In this document: piece after piece, positions 34,252 through 43,038 of the stretch | How positions within the stretch are numbered: position 1 is the first letter of the stretch | How the letters are laid out: every line of letters starts with the position of its first letter | DNA from: Amnibacterium flavum | Lineage (GTDB): Bacteria > Actinomycetota > Actinomycetes > Actinomycetales > Microbacteriaceae | Direction: 5' to 3' | DNA length: 64,000 bases | NCBI RefSeq assembly: GCF_003097495.1 | Contig: NZ_QEOP01000002.1 | Span: forward strand, 248,001-312,000 | Notes under the pieces: model-generated | The model's input: only the letters and a program-made list of their open reading frames with translations | The model's database searches: none | Told to the model about the DNA's origin: nothing | Position numbers and translations under genes: made by a program

Positions 34252-35315
34252 ACTCGACGCGAGCCGGCGCTCGGAGCACGTCCGCCGGCTCGCGCGAGCC
34301 GCCTCGTGTTGAAGGCGTCGAGCAGCACGGCGACGAAGATCAACACACCCTGCATGAACTGGACGAGGAACGGGCTCACGTTGAGCAGGGTCAGCCCGTT
34401 GTTGATGACGCCGATGAGCAGCACGCCGACCAGGGTCCCGAGCATGCTGCCCTTGCCGCCGAAGAGGCTCGTGCCGCCGATGACGATGGCGGCGATCACC
34501 TGGAGTTCGACGCCGTTGCCGCCCGTCGGGGTCGCGGAGCCGAGTCGGCCGACGAGCACGATCGAGGCGAGACCCACGCAGACGCCCGCGATGACGTAGA
34601 CGAGGAACGTGACGCGGCTGACGTTGATGCCCGCGAGGCGGGCCGCCTCTCGATTGCCTCCGACCGCGAACACCTTGTGCCCGAACACCGTCTTGGTGAG
34701 CAGCAGGTGGCCGAGGATGAATACGCCGAGGGTCAGGAGAGCCGAGATCGGGATACCGGCGACGGTTCCGCCACCCAGCACGGTGAAATCGGTGGGCAGG
34801 TTGTACACGCTCTGGCCCTGGCTCACCTGCAGGGTCAGTCCCCGGGCCATTCCGAGGACGGCGAGCGTCACGATGAAGGGTGCGAGCCGCAGCCACGTGA
34901 TGGACGCCCCGTTGAACGCTCCGACGCCGATCGCGACGACGACGGCGACGAGCATGCCGACGAAGCCGCTCTGGCCCGACTGCATCGCGAGTCCGGCGAG
35001 GATTCCCGAGAGCCCGAGCGCCGAGCCGACCGACAGGTCGATGCCGCCGGTGATGATGATGAGCGTCCCGCCGACGGCGGCGATGCCGACGACCGCCGAC
35101 TGGGCGACGATGTTGTAGATGTTGCTGGTCGTCAGGAACCGGTCGGAGACGATGCTCATGATGATGATGCAGATCAGCAGCGCGATCGTGATCGCGCTCG
35201 TCGAGCTCCCGAACAGGCGGGCGAGCACGGCGTTGGTCCTCGTGCCGTTCTGACCCGGGCCTCCGCCGGGATCGGAGCGGGAAGTGGACTGGGGGAGCGG
35301 AGTAGTGGCGGTCAT
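34239..35315 (-). CDS. CUT2-type ABC transporter permease (system 1)
   Basis: 358-residue RbsC-like inner-membrane permease (BPD_transp_2 family) with 9-10 predicted TM segments. The family motif with the EAA-like loop is seen in GGNREAARLAGINVSRV, and GGIDLSVGSALGLSGIL is the typical TM3 region. The N-terminal 35 residues are hydrophilic. Imports a sugar or related polar small molecule with the ATPase at 35341-36825; the paired binding-protein gene upstream carries a nonsense codon. ATG at 35313-35315. Last gene of its transcript on the minus strand. Confidence 0.9.
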   Translation of the reverse strand: MTATTPLPQSTSRSDPGGGPGQNGTRTNAVLARLFGSSTSAITIALLICIIIMSIVSDRFLTTSNIYNIVAQSAVVGIAAVGGTLIIITGGIDLSVGSALGLSGILAGLAMQSGQSGFVGMLVAVVVAIGVGAFNGASITWLRLAPFIVTLAVLGMARGLTLQVSQGQSVYNLPTDFTVLGGGTVAGIPISALLTLGVFILGHLLLTKTVFGHKVFAVGGNREAARLAGINVSRVTFLVYVIAGVCVGLASIVLVGRLGSATPTGGNGVELQVIAAIVIGGTSLFGGKGSMLGTLVGVLLIGVINNGLTLLNVSPFLVQFMQGVLIFVAVLLDAFNTRRLARAGGRAPSAGSRRVAGA

Positions 35316-35340
35316 CGCTATTCCTTAGACGAGAGGGCGG

Positions 35341-36825
35341 TCATCCGACCGAGGCTGAGGTGAGGATTGCTTCGCGATCGAAGTCGCGTCGAGGGACTTC
35401 GCGGACGATGCGTCCGCCGCGCAGCACGTAGATGCGGTCGGACATGGCGAGCACCTCGTCGGTGTCGGAGCTGGTCAACAGGACGCAGGCGCCCTCTCCG
35501 GCCAGGGTGAGGACCTCGTCGTAGATGCTCGACTTCGCTCCGATGTCCACGCCGCGCGTGGGGTCGTCGAGCAGAATCACCCGAGGGGCACCATCGGCGA
35601 CGCGAGCGAGGATCAGCTTCTGCTGGTTCCCGCCCGACAGTGTTCCGACGATCTGCGCCCCGCTGTCCGCCTTGACCCCGTAACGGGCGATGTTCGCCCC
35701 GCTGAAGCGAGAGAGCCGTCGAGAGCTGAGGACCCCGAGGCGTGAGACCCGGTTGTACAGGCCCAGGATGAGGTTGTCCCGGATGGCTGCCGCGAGCAGC
35801 AATCCCTCCCGCTTCCTGTCCTCCGGGGCGTACCGGATGCCGAGAGCGCGTGCCGAGGCGATGTGTCCCGGCCGCGTCGCCGCACCGTCGACGGACACCC
35901 TGCCGCTGTGCGCCCGGGTCGCGCCGGCGATCGCCTTCATCAGCTCGGTCCGGCCGGCGCCGTCGAGTCCGACGAGGCCGACGATCTCGCTCGCACCCGC
36001 GTGCAGCGTCGCCGAGCGGACGCCCGGAGCGTCGAGGTCATCGACCTGGAGGAGAGCGGGACCGATCGTCCGCTCCGTCCAGGGGTAGGCACTCTCGAGG
36101 TCCTTCGCGAGCATGGCCTTCACGAGCTCCGGTTCCGTCCACTCCCCGATCGGACGCTGCGCGACGACGGCACCGTCCCTCATGACCACGATGTCGTCGG
36201 CGATCTCGAACATCTCGGCGAGGTGGTGGCTGATGTAGAGGATGGCGAGCCCCTGCGCGCGCAGGTCCTGGATGGTCTTCAGGAGGTTGATCACGTCGGC
36301 CTCCGGCAGCGACGAGGTCGGCTCGTCGAAGATCAGGACTCGAGCGTCCCGGGCCAGACAGCGGGCGATCTCGACGAGCTGCCGCTGCGCGATGGTGAGG
36401 GTGCGCACCGGACGGGTCACGTCGAGGTGGCCGAGCCCGACCCGGGCGAGTGCCGCGCGTGCGGCGGCCCGCCCGGCTCGAGCACGGGTCACCCCGAGAG
36501 TCGAGGAGACCCGGCCGAGCAGCAGGTTGTCCGCGATGCTCATGTCCGGGATGTCGGTGAGTTCCTGGTAGATCGCGCTCACCCCCGCCTTGATGACTCC
36601 GCCCGGGTCGGAGGGCAGTGGCTGCCCTCCGACCCGGACCTCGCCGCTGTCGGCGATCACGGCGCCCGAGAGCACCTTGATCAGCGTCGACTTGCCCGCG
36701 CCGTTCTCGCCGGCCAGCCCCGTGATGGTTCCCGCCCGGAGATCGAACGACACGCGGTCGAGGGCGGTCACCCCCGGATAGTGCTTGGACACGTCGAGGA
36801 ACTCGACGACGACGGGCTCGGTCAT
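35341..36825 (-). CDS. CUT2-type ABC transporter ATPase (system 1)
   Basis: 494-residue RbsA/MglA-like protein with two fused ABC domains. First half: Walker A GENGAGKSTLI, signature LTIAQRQLVEIARCLA, Walker B VLIFDEPTSSL. Second half: degenerate Walker A GLDGAGRTELM (typical of this family), signature LSGGNQQKLILARV, Walker B VILLDDPTRGVD. The ATG at 36823-36825 overlaps the last base of the binding-protein stop (TAATG), so it is translated right after it. The frame is open further upstream but enters the binding-protein gene. Confidence 0.92.
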   Translation of the reverse strand: MTEPVVVEFLDVSKHYPGVTALDRVSFDLRAGTITGLAGENGAGKSTLIKVLSGAVIADSGEVRVGGQPLPSDPGGVIKAGVSAIYQELTDIPDMSIADNLLLGRVSSTLGVTRARAGRAAARAALARVGLGHLDVTRPVRTLTIAQRQLVEIARCLARDARVLIFDEPTSSLPEADVINLLKTIQDLRAQGLAILYISHHLAEMFEIADDIVVMRDGAVVAQRPIGEWTEPELVKAMLAKDLESAYPWTERTIGPALLQVDDLDAPGVRSATLHAGASEIVGLVGLDGAGRTELMKAIAGATRAHSGRVSVDGAATRPGHIASARALGIRYAPEDRKREGLLLAAAIRDNLILGLYNRVSRLGVLSSRRLSRFSGANIARYGVKADSGAQIVGTLSGGNQQKLILARVADGAPRVILLDDPTRGVDIGAKSSIYDEVLTLAGEGACVLLTSSDTDEVLAMSDRIYVLRGGRIVREVPRRDFDREAILTSASVG

Positions 36826-37892
36826 TACTTGACTTCGTCCGCCCAGATGCCGTACTCGGCGACCTCGTCGGAGTCGATGTTGTCGGTGCGGATGACCTGC
36901 AGCGGCCATTCGATCGACTCGATCGAGTCGGTTTTGCCGTTCTCCTTGTCGACGATGCGCTGAACCATCAGCTGGCCCATCTTCACGAAGTTCTGGCTGA
37001 TGGTCGCGTCCTGGGATCCGTCGCGGATTCCGTCGATCGCGGGCTTGGCCCCGTCGACTCCGATGACGTAGATGTGGTCGGGGTCGCCGACCGGCGCGAA
37101 CCGGCCCGCCGCCTTGATGGCGGTGATGGCACCGTATGCCTCGGCGTCGTTGGCGCCGTACACCGCGTCGATCTCGGGGTTCGCCTGCAGGATGCCGGTC
37201 ATCACCTGGTTGGACTTGTCGGTGTCCCAGCCGCCGTCCTGGCTGGCCACGATCTTGATGTCGGGGTACTCGGCGAGCACGTCGACGAAACCCTTCTCAC
37301 GTCCGGTTGCGGCGAGGGTGCCGGCGAGGCCCTGGATATCGACGACGTTGCCCTTGGGGGATCCGTACTTCTCGGTGAGGAACTCGACGATCTGCTCGGC
37401 GGCGAGCTTCCCGCCCTCCTCGTGACTCATGCTGAACGTCGCGGTGACGGGGACGCCGATGGTGTCGGCGATGGCGATGACGGGAACCCCGGCCGCCTCG
37501 GCCGCTTCGACCGCCGGGGCGATGGCGGTGCCGTCGGCGGGGGTGATCACGATATAGGTGGCGCCCTGGGTCAGCAGTCACTGGACGTCGGAGATCTGCT
37601 GGTTCGGGTCGAGGTTCGCGTTGGTCGAGATGAACTTGTACCCGTTCTTCTCGGCCTCCTCCTTCTGGCCCTGGATGATGCCGGCGAAGGCGGGATTCGC
37701 GACCGTGTAGGTGGAGTAGCCGATGACCACCTCGCCGCTGTCGGAGCCTCCCGAGCCGCCCGCCGCGCCCTCCGTCGCCCCCGTGGCGGAGCACGAGGCG
37801 AGAAGCGCCGCTGCTGTCAGCGCGAGTGCGGAGAGTGCACCCCTGCGGGCGAGTCGCCCGCCTCTGCCGTTGTTGGAACCGTTCTGCGTCAT
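36825..37892 (-). pseudogene. ABC transporter substrate-binding lipoprotein with in-frame TGA (system 1)
   Basis: Periplasmic-binding-protein-1 family (RbsB-like) lipoprotein. The start at 37890-37892 gives MTQNGSNNGRGG, a signal peptide and the lipobox LLASCS. The mature domain begins EVVIGYSTYTVANPAFAGI and runs to DPNQQISDVQ, then TGA (37578-37580, codon 105), after which the same frame continues LLTQGATYIVITPADG to EYGIWADEVK and TAA at 36825-36827. Without the TGA the protein would be 355 residues, normal for the family. One base change from TGG (Trp) explains it. No good start follows the TGA, so the protein is probably lost unless the codon is read through or the base is a sequencing error. 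Confidence 0.88.
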
Positions 37893-37920
37893 TGCATTCG
37901 TCCTGTTCTCGGTTGTGTGA

Positions 37921-37967
37921 CCGGCCGTCGGGCGTGCACCACCGCGAAGTGGAGGCCCGACGGCCGG
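37921..37967 (-). terminator. Hairpin between the two ABC transporter operons
   Basis: Perfect 13-bp inverted repeat (CCGGCCGTCGGGC at 37921-37933, complement at 37955-37967) with a 21-base loop. It follows the end of the system-2 operon (permease stop at 38084) and lies 29 bp before the start of the system-1 binding protein. It may end system-2 transcripts or attenuate read-through. Confidence 0.65.
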
Positions 37968-38083
37968 GTGAAGCGGTTCCGCTCTCGCCCGCGCTCTGGA
38001 GGCGGGGTCGCCCGACGGTGATCGGGTCAATGACCGGATATTGGTGGACTCGGCCGGTGGATGCGCGGCCAGCAGGATCGCTG

Positions 38084-39100
38084 CTAGGCCTTCGCATACC
38101 TCCGGGCGAGTGTCGACAGTCCGACCGCGAGCACGAGGATCGCGCCCTTGAAGATCGGCTGGAAGAAGGTGGGGGCTCCGAAGATCGACAGACCGTTGAA
38201 GCCGACCGCGATGATGAGCACGCCGACGAGCGTTCCGACGATGTGGAACTCGCCGTCGCGCAGGGTCGCCGAACCGAGGAACACGGCCGCGAACGCGTCG
38301 AGCAGGTAGCCGTCGGCCGCGGCGAGGGTGCCGGATCCGAGCAGCGACGACAGCAGGATGCCGGTCAGTGCGGCGCAGACACCGGCGGTCGCGAAGGCGA
38401 AGATCTTCACCCGGTCGACCCGGATGCCGGAGAGTCGCGCGGCTTCGATGTTGCCGCCCACCGCCTGCATCTTCTGACCGAGATCGGTCCTGTTGAGGAT
38501 GATCCAGAGGATCGCGAGCACGACGATCATGATGATGATCGGATTCGGGATCCCGACCAGCAGCTTGCCGAGGGAGATCTGGATGAACTCGGCGGGCACG
38601 CCCGCGGCGATCGGGAACGCGCTGTACGCGAAGCCGACACCCGTGAGTATGGTGCCGACGCCCAATGTCGCGATCACCGCGTTGATCCGCACTTTCGTGA
38701 CGAGGAAACCGCTGGTGGTGCCGATCGCGGCACCGATGAGCAGCACGAGCGGCACGCCGATGAGCACGGGCAGGCTGTCCCGGGCGATGAAGCCGACGAC
38801 GAGGAGACCCGCGAAGCTCGCGACGTAGCCGATGCTCAGGTCGAACTCGCCGACGACCAGGGTCATCGTCAGTCCGGCCGCGATGATGGCGGTCAGCGAC
38901 GACTGGTTGAGGATGTTGAGGAAGTTCGGCAGCGTCAGGAACGTCGTGGGGGAGCGGATGCTGAACACCACGATCATCGCCGCGAGTCCGACCAGCGTGC
39001 CGTAGCGCGAGAGCAGGACCAGGAAGAGGCGACGGCGTCGGTGTCGATCGGTGATCTCCGGTCCGGTCACCGCCTTCTCCTTGGTGAGTGTGGCGTTCAT
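38084..39100 (-). CDS. CUT2-type ABC transporter permease (system 2)
   Basis: 338-residue RbsC-like permease. Signature stretches: TLVVGEFDLSIGYVASFAGLL, VGGNIEAARLSGIRVDRVK and GTLVGVLIIAVGFNGLSIFG. About nine to ten TM segments. The chosen ATG (39098-39100, MNATLTKEKAV) overlaps the ATPase stop as ATGA and has GGAGGAG a few bases upstream; the open frame continues into the ATPase gene and is rejected. Last gene of the four-gene system-2 operon that begins at 42763. Confidence 0.92.
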   Translation of the reverse strand: MNATLTKEKAVTGPEITDRHRRRRLFLVLLSRYGTLVGLAAMIVVFSIRSPTTFLTLPNFLNILNQSSLTAIIAAGLTMTLVVGEFDLSIGYVASFAGLLVVGFIARDSLPVLIGVPLVLLIGAAIGTTSGFLVTKVRINAVIATLGVGTILTGVGFAYSAFPIAAGVPAEFIQISLGKLLVGIPNPIIIMIVVLAILWIILNRTDLGQKMQAVGGNIEAARLSGIRVDRVKIFAFATAGVCAALTGILLSSLLGSGTLAAADGYLLDAFAAVFLGSATLRDGEFHIVGTLVGVLIIAVGFNGLSIFGAPTFFQPIFKGAILVLAVGLSTLARRYAKA

Positions 39101-40629
39101 TCGTCTCCTCCTTGGTCGGTGTGCGCGTAGCTGAGTTCGATGATCTTGTTCTCGGTGATCTCGTCGCCGACGAGTTCGCCGCTGACGTTGCCCTCGCTGA
39201 GGACGACGACCCGGTCGCACAGCGACGCGAGCTCTTCGACGTCCGACGAGATGACGACTGTTCCGACGCCGTCGTCCGCCAGTCGGCGGATGGCGTCGTG
39301 GATCTCCTGCCGGGCGCCGATGTCGACTCCGCGGGACGGCTCGTCGAGGAACAGCACCTTCATCTCGGGGCGGAGCCAGCGGGCGATAAGAGCCTTCTGC
39401 TGATTTCCGCCGGAGAGTCCGCCGATCACCTGGTTCGGGCCGGGGGTCTTGATCCGGAGTTGGTCGATGAGGCCCAGCGCGCGGGTGCGCGACTTGGCTC
39501 CGCTCATGAAGGGGAGGCCGGGGACGGAGCGCAACGACTTGAGCACGCCGACGTTGATGTTCCAGCCGACCGACTTGTCGAGCATGAGGCCCTGGGAGCG
39601 TCGCTCCTCCGGGACGAGCCCGATGCCGGCGTTGACGGCGGCGGGAACGGAGCGCGGGGGCACGGGCTTGCCCTCGAGTTCGAACGACCCGCTGTCGAGC
39701 TTGTCGGCCCCGAACGCCAGGCGGGCGACCTCGGTACGGCCTGCTCCGACGAGACCGCCGAGGCCGAGCACCTCGCCGCGGTAGACGTCGAACGAGACGT
39801 CCTTCACCATGCGCCCCGCGGCGACGTTGCGGGCGGAGAAGAGGGGAGTGTCGCGCACGATGGGGCCGCGATCGACCCGCGCGGCCGCGGTGACCTCGCG
39901 GCCGGCGATGGCGCGCACGAGTCCGCGCTTGTCCAGGCCGCCGCGCACCTCGCGGTCGGTGACCTTGCCGTCGCGGAAGACGGTGATCCGGTCGGAGAGG
40001 TCGAGGACCTCGTCGAGCCGGTGCGAGACGTAGAGGATCGCGACGCCGTCGGAGGCGAGGTCGCGGATGATGTCGAAGAGCTGACTGCTCTCGTTGTCGG
40101 AGAGCGACGCGGTCGGCTCGTCCATGGCGATCATGTTGGCGTCGCGCACGAGGGCCTTCGCGATCATGACGAGCCAGCGCTCGGCGACCGACAGTTCGTC
40201 GACGCGACGGTCCAGTGAGAAGTTCACGCCGACGCGCTCGGCGGCCTCCGCGGCTTTGCGGCGTGACTTGCGCCAGTCGATGAGTCCGAGACGGGTGGCC
40301 TTCTTGGTGCCCAGCAGCATGTTCTGCACCGCGTTGAAGTGCGGGACGAGGTTGAGCTCCTGGTGGATGAACGCGAGTCCGGCGTCCTCCGCGTCGCGGG
40401 GTGCGGCGATCTTCACCTCCTCGCCGTCGATGGTGACGACGCCCTCGTCAGGGGTGGTGACCCCGGCGAGGCAGCGGATGAGCGTGGACTTGCCGGCGCC
40501 GTTGGCGCCGACGAGTCCGTGCACCTCACCGCGGTGGATGTCGAGATCCACCGCGGTGAGGGCCTGCGCTCCTCCGAACTGCTTGCTCAGGCCGCGGACG
40601 GTGAGCCACGCGGCGCTTTCGCTCTGCAT
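39097..40629 (-). CDS. CUT2-type ABC transporter ATPase (system 2)
   Basis: 510-residue double-ABC ATPase of the RbsA/MglA type. First domain: GANGAGKSTLIRCLAG, LSVAERWLVMIAKALV, MIAMDEPTASL. Second domain: GLVGAGRTEVARL (degenerate Walker A, normal here), LSGGNQQKALIARWL, VLFLDEPSRGVD. Energises uptake through the permease at 38084. ATG at 40627-40629. The gap of 60 bp to the upstream binding-protein gene contains an imperfect duplication of GGTGACGGGCTTATCAGGTG/GATGACGGGCCTGTCAGGTG. Confidence 0.92.
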   Translation of the reverse strand: MQSESAAWLTVRGLSKQFGGAQALTAVDLDIHRGEVHGLVGANGAGKSTLIRCLAGVTTPDEGVVTIDGEEVKIAAPRDAEDAGLAFIHQELNLVPHFNAVQNMLLGTKKATRLGLIDWRKSRRKAAEAAERVGVNFSLDRRVDELSVAERWLVMIAKALVRDANMIAMDEPTASLSDNESSQLFDIIRDLASDGVAILYVSHRLDEVLDLSDRITVFRDGKVTDREVRGGLDKRGLVRAIAGREVTAAARVDRGPIVRDTPLFSARNVAAGRMVKDVSFDVYRGEVLGLGGLVGAGRTEVARLAFGADKLDSGSFELEGKPVPPRSVPAAVNAGIGLVPEERRSQGLMLDKSVGWNINVGVLKSLRSVPGLPFMSGAKSRTRALGLIDQLRIKTPGPNQVIGGLSGGNQQKALIARWLRPEMKVLFLDEPSRGVDIGARQEIHDAIRRLADDGVGTVVISSDVEELASLCDRVVVLSEGNVSGELVGDEITENKIIELSYAHTDQGGDE

Positions 40630-40689
40630 TCGGTGTTGCTCCTTGGATGTGTCAGGTGATGACGGGCCTGTCAGGTGGTGACGGGCTTA

Positions 40690-41670
40690 TCAGGTGAGGG
40701 CGTCGGGGTGCTCTTCCAGGAAGCCGTCGATCGTCTCGGAGTCCACGAGGACACCGGGGACGTCGATGGTCTTCGGCTCCCACGAGTCGGGAGCGTCGGT
40801 GTAGTCGAGGATCGCCTGCATCAGCTCGACACCCTCGGTGTTGCCGTCCTGCCAGATGATCTGCGTCATCGAGCCGTCCTTGACCGCCTGCAGGGCGTTG
40901 GGCGCTCCGTTGATCGAGTAGACCTTCACATCGGTGCGGCCGGCCTGCTTGAGTGCGGCGACGGCGCCCATGCCGGGCTCATCCCATGCTCCCCAGATGG
41001 CGTAGTTGCCCTGTCCTTCGGGGTGGCTGGCGAGCCATGCCGAGGTGAACGCGGTGCCGTCCTCGACCTGGCCGGGGATCGCGACCTCGTTGGCGGTCAC
41101 GGTGATGCCCTTGTCCTTGGCGATGGCCTCATCGAAGGCCATGCCGCGGTAGAGGCAGAGAACACCCGTGTGGTACGTGAGGGCCAGGATGTCGCCCTCG
41201 TCGCCGAAGTCGTCGAGGAGCGCGTTGACCGAGTCCTCGCCCACCTTGAGCGCGCTCGTCGTGGCGATGATGCCGTCGACGAGCTCGCCGCCCCAGCTGA
41301 CGACGGGGATGCCCGCCGACGTGGCGGAGGCGAGGCCCGCGCCGATGGAGCTGCTCGCGAACGCCGAGACGAGGATCGCGTCGACCTTCTGAGTCGTCGA
41401 GAAGGTGGTCATCGCGGCGTTGGCCTTGTCGGGGCTGCCCTGGGTGTCGGTGACGACGACCTTCCAGCCGGCGTCCTCCGCCGTCTTGGTCGCGCCGTCG
41501 ATGACCGCCGCGTTGAGCGCGTCGGTGGCGACGAGTGCCACGATGCCGAGCGTCTTCTGCCCGCTATCGCCGCCGTCGGTCGAGCCGCCGGTGCCGGCGT
41601 CGGCGCTGCACCCCGCGAGGGCGAGCGCTGCGACGGCGACGAGCGCCGTCAGGAACTTCTTCTGCTTCAT
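40690..41670 (-). CDS. ABC transporter substrate-binding lipoprotein (system 2, copy 1)
   Basis: 326-residue periplasmic-binding-protein-1 family lipoprotein: signal peptide MKQKKFLTALVAVAALALAGC with lipobox LAGC (a Cys near residue 21), a Gly/Thr/Asp-rich linker, then the bilobed binding domain (TLGIVALVATDALNAAVIDGATKTAEDAGWKV). About half of its recognisable positions match the protein at 41786, including the ending VLVDSETIDGFLEEHPDAL, so the two are a tandem duplication. Two Cys residues (VLCLYRGMAFDEA region) are unusual for a secreted domain of this type. The ligand is unknown. Confidence 0.9.
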   Translation of the reverse strand: MKQKKFLTALVAVAALALAGCSADAGTGGSTDGGDSGQKTLGIVALVATDALNAAVIDGATKTAEDAGWKVVVTDTQGSPDKANAAMTTFSTTQKVDAILVSAFASSSIGAGLASATSAGIPVVSWGGELVDGIIATTSALKVGEDSVNALLDDFGDEGDILALTYHTGVLCLYRGMAFDEAIAKDKGITVTANEVAIPGQVEDGTAFTSAWLASHPEGQGNYAIWGAWDEPGMGAVAALKQAGRTDVKVYSINGAPNALQAVKDGSMTQIIWQDGNTEGVELMQAILDYTDAPDSWEPKTIDVPGVLVDSETIDGFLEEHPDALT

Positions 41671-41785
41671 TACAGTCCGTTTCCGTTAGTGGGTCTGGAT
41701 CGACCCGGGTCTTCGCTGACCTGCGCGATTGAGCCCGCGCGAGCGGAGGAGGGTGCCTGTGTCGGGTGCCTCCTCCGCAGGGCTG

Positions 41786-42763
41786 TCACTTCACCGCGTT
41801 GGGGTGCTCCTCGATGAACTGGTCGACGTTCGTCGCGTCCACGACGACGCCGTCGATCTTGATCGTCTGCCCCTCGGCGGACGGGTCGGGGTTCTCCGTG
41901 TAGTCGAGGAGGGCCTGCATGAGTGCCGCGCCCTCGTCCTCGGACGGCTGCCAGACGACCGACGTCACGACGCCTTCCTTGACGTCGAGGATGCCGGGTG
42001 CGCTGCCGTTGGTCGAGAAGGTCTTGACGTCGGTGCGGCCCGCCTGGGCGAGTGCGGAGACGATGCCCTCCATGGGCTCGTCCCAGCAGGTCCAGATGCC
42101 GTAGTTGCCCTCGCCTGCCGGGTGGCTGGCGAGCCATGAGGTGGTGAAGTTGGCGGCCGACTGCTGCTGGCCCGGCACGACGACCTCGTTATAGGTGACC
42201 TCGAGGCCGGGCACCTTCGCGACGGCGGCGTCGAACTCATTCTGGTGATCGAGGCACAGCTTGCCGGGGTGGAAGGTGAGCGCGAGCAGGTCGCCCTCTG
42301 TTCCCATCGCGTCGACGAGGGCCTTGGCCGAGGCGGCGCCAACCGCCTCGTTGCTGGTCGTGGCGATGATGCCGGGGGCGAGTCCACCGCCCCAGCTGAT
42401 GACGGGGACATCGGCCGCCTGCGCTGCGGCGAGCCCCGCGTTGATGGCGCTGGAGGCGAAGACGAGAACGAAGATCCCGCCGACGCCCTGCGTCGCGTAG
42501 GAGCTCATCGCCGCGTTCGCCTGATCGGCGTTGCCCTGGGTGTCAGTGACCTTGACCTCCCAGCCGGCATCCTCCGCGACCTGGGTCGCTCCGCGGATCG
42601 CCTGCTGGTTGATCGCGTTGTTGCCGATGTAGGCGACGATCCCGAGGACCTTCGATCCGCCGGCTGTGTCGGTTCCCGCGTCGCCGCCGCCTGCGTCGGT
42701 CGAGCAGGCTGCGAGGACTATCGCCGCCGCGGCGGCGATGACAGCGAGTGCTGTGCGCTTCAT
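41786..42763 (-). CDS. ABC transporter substrate-binding lipoprotein (system 2, copy 2)
   Basis: 325-residue paralog of the gene at 40690: signal peptide MKRTALAVIAAAAAIVLAAC with lipobox LAAC, then KVLGIVAYIGNNAINQQAIRGATQ and the same C-terminal pattern VDATNVDQFIEEHPNAVK. The ATG at 42761-42763 is preceded by AAGAGGTG; the frame remains open further upstream through the promoter region, which is rejected. It is first in the operon copy2-copy1-ATPase-permease. Operator B lies 55 bp upstream. Two binding proteins for one permease suggest two related ligands or dose increase. Confidence 0.9.
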   Translation of the reverse strand: MKRTALAVIAAAAAIVLAACSTDAGGGDAGTDTAGGSKVLGIVAYIGNNAINQQAIRGATQVAEDAGWEVKVTDTQGNADQANAAMSSYATQGVGGIFVLVFASSAINAGLAAAQAADVPVISWGGGLAPGIIATTSNEAVGAASAKALVDAMGTEGDLLALTFHPGKLCLDHQNEFDAAVAKVPGLEVTYNEVVVPGQQQSAANFTTSWLASHPAGEGNYGIWTCWDEPMEGIVSALAQAGRTDVKTFSTNGSAPGILDVKEGVVTSVVWQPSEDEGAALMQALLDYTENPDPSAEGQTIKIDGVVVDATNVDQFIEEHPNAVK

Positions 42764-42817
42764 TGCAAGTACACCTCTTCGTGTAGGGGGGATGCCTCTC
42801 GGCAGATTATTGGACCG

Positions 42818-42832
42818 TATGATTGTCCGACA
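42818..42832. promoter_or_regulatory. Island operator B (diverged copy)
   Basis: Reads GTATGATTGTCCGAC, followed by AATC. One half-site matches the other operators exactly (GTATGA); the other half is altered (TCCGAC for TCATAC). It overlaps a separate perfect palindrome GATTGTC-c-GACAATC (42822-42836). It lies 55 bp before the binding-protein start at 42763, on the minus-strand side of the divergent region. Confidence 0.65.
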
Positions 42833-42944
42833 ATCAGGCCTATTGTGGGAGCCGGTGATCGGGATGTCAAGGAGGCTTCCGGATCGTGTCCGGACTCCGA
42901 CAGAGTTGGTCGTCGGTGCTCCGATTGCCACTCTTGCAGGTTTT

Positions 42945-42959
42945 GTATGACGATCATAT
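42945..42959. promoter_or_regulatory. Island operator C (GTATGACGATCATAT)
   Basis: Part of TTTTGTATGACGATCATATAG, 80 bp before the GTG of the first metallo-beta-lactamase-fold gene at 43039. Shares the 16-base core TTGTATGACGATCATA with operator A read from the other strand. B and C are 127 bp apart in the same divergent promoter region. Confidence 0.75.
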
Positions 42960-43038
42960 AGTCATGCAACTAGCGGGTATCGGAGCCCACCACCGGACGG
43001 CGATGTCGCCGTCCGAACCACGAAACGAAGGAGTTAAC

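Noticed and set aside
37578-37580. Selenocysteine codon in the binding protein
   Set aside because: No SECIS-like hairpin was evident after the TGA, the family has no selenoproteins known to me, and the position is not catalytic. A TGG to TGA change is simpler.
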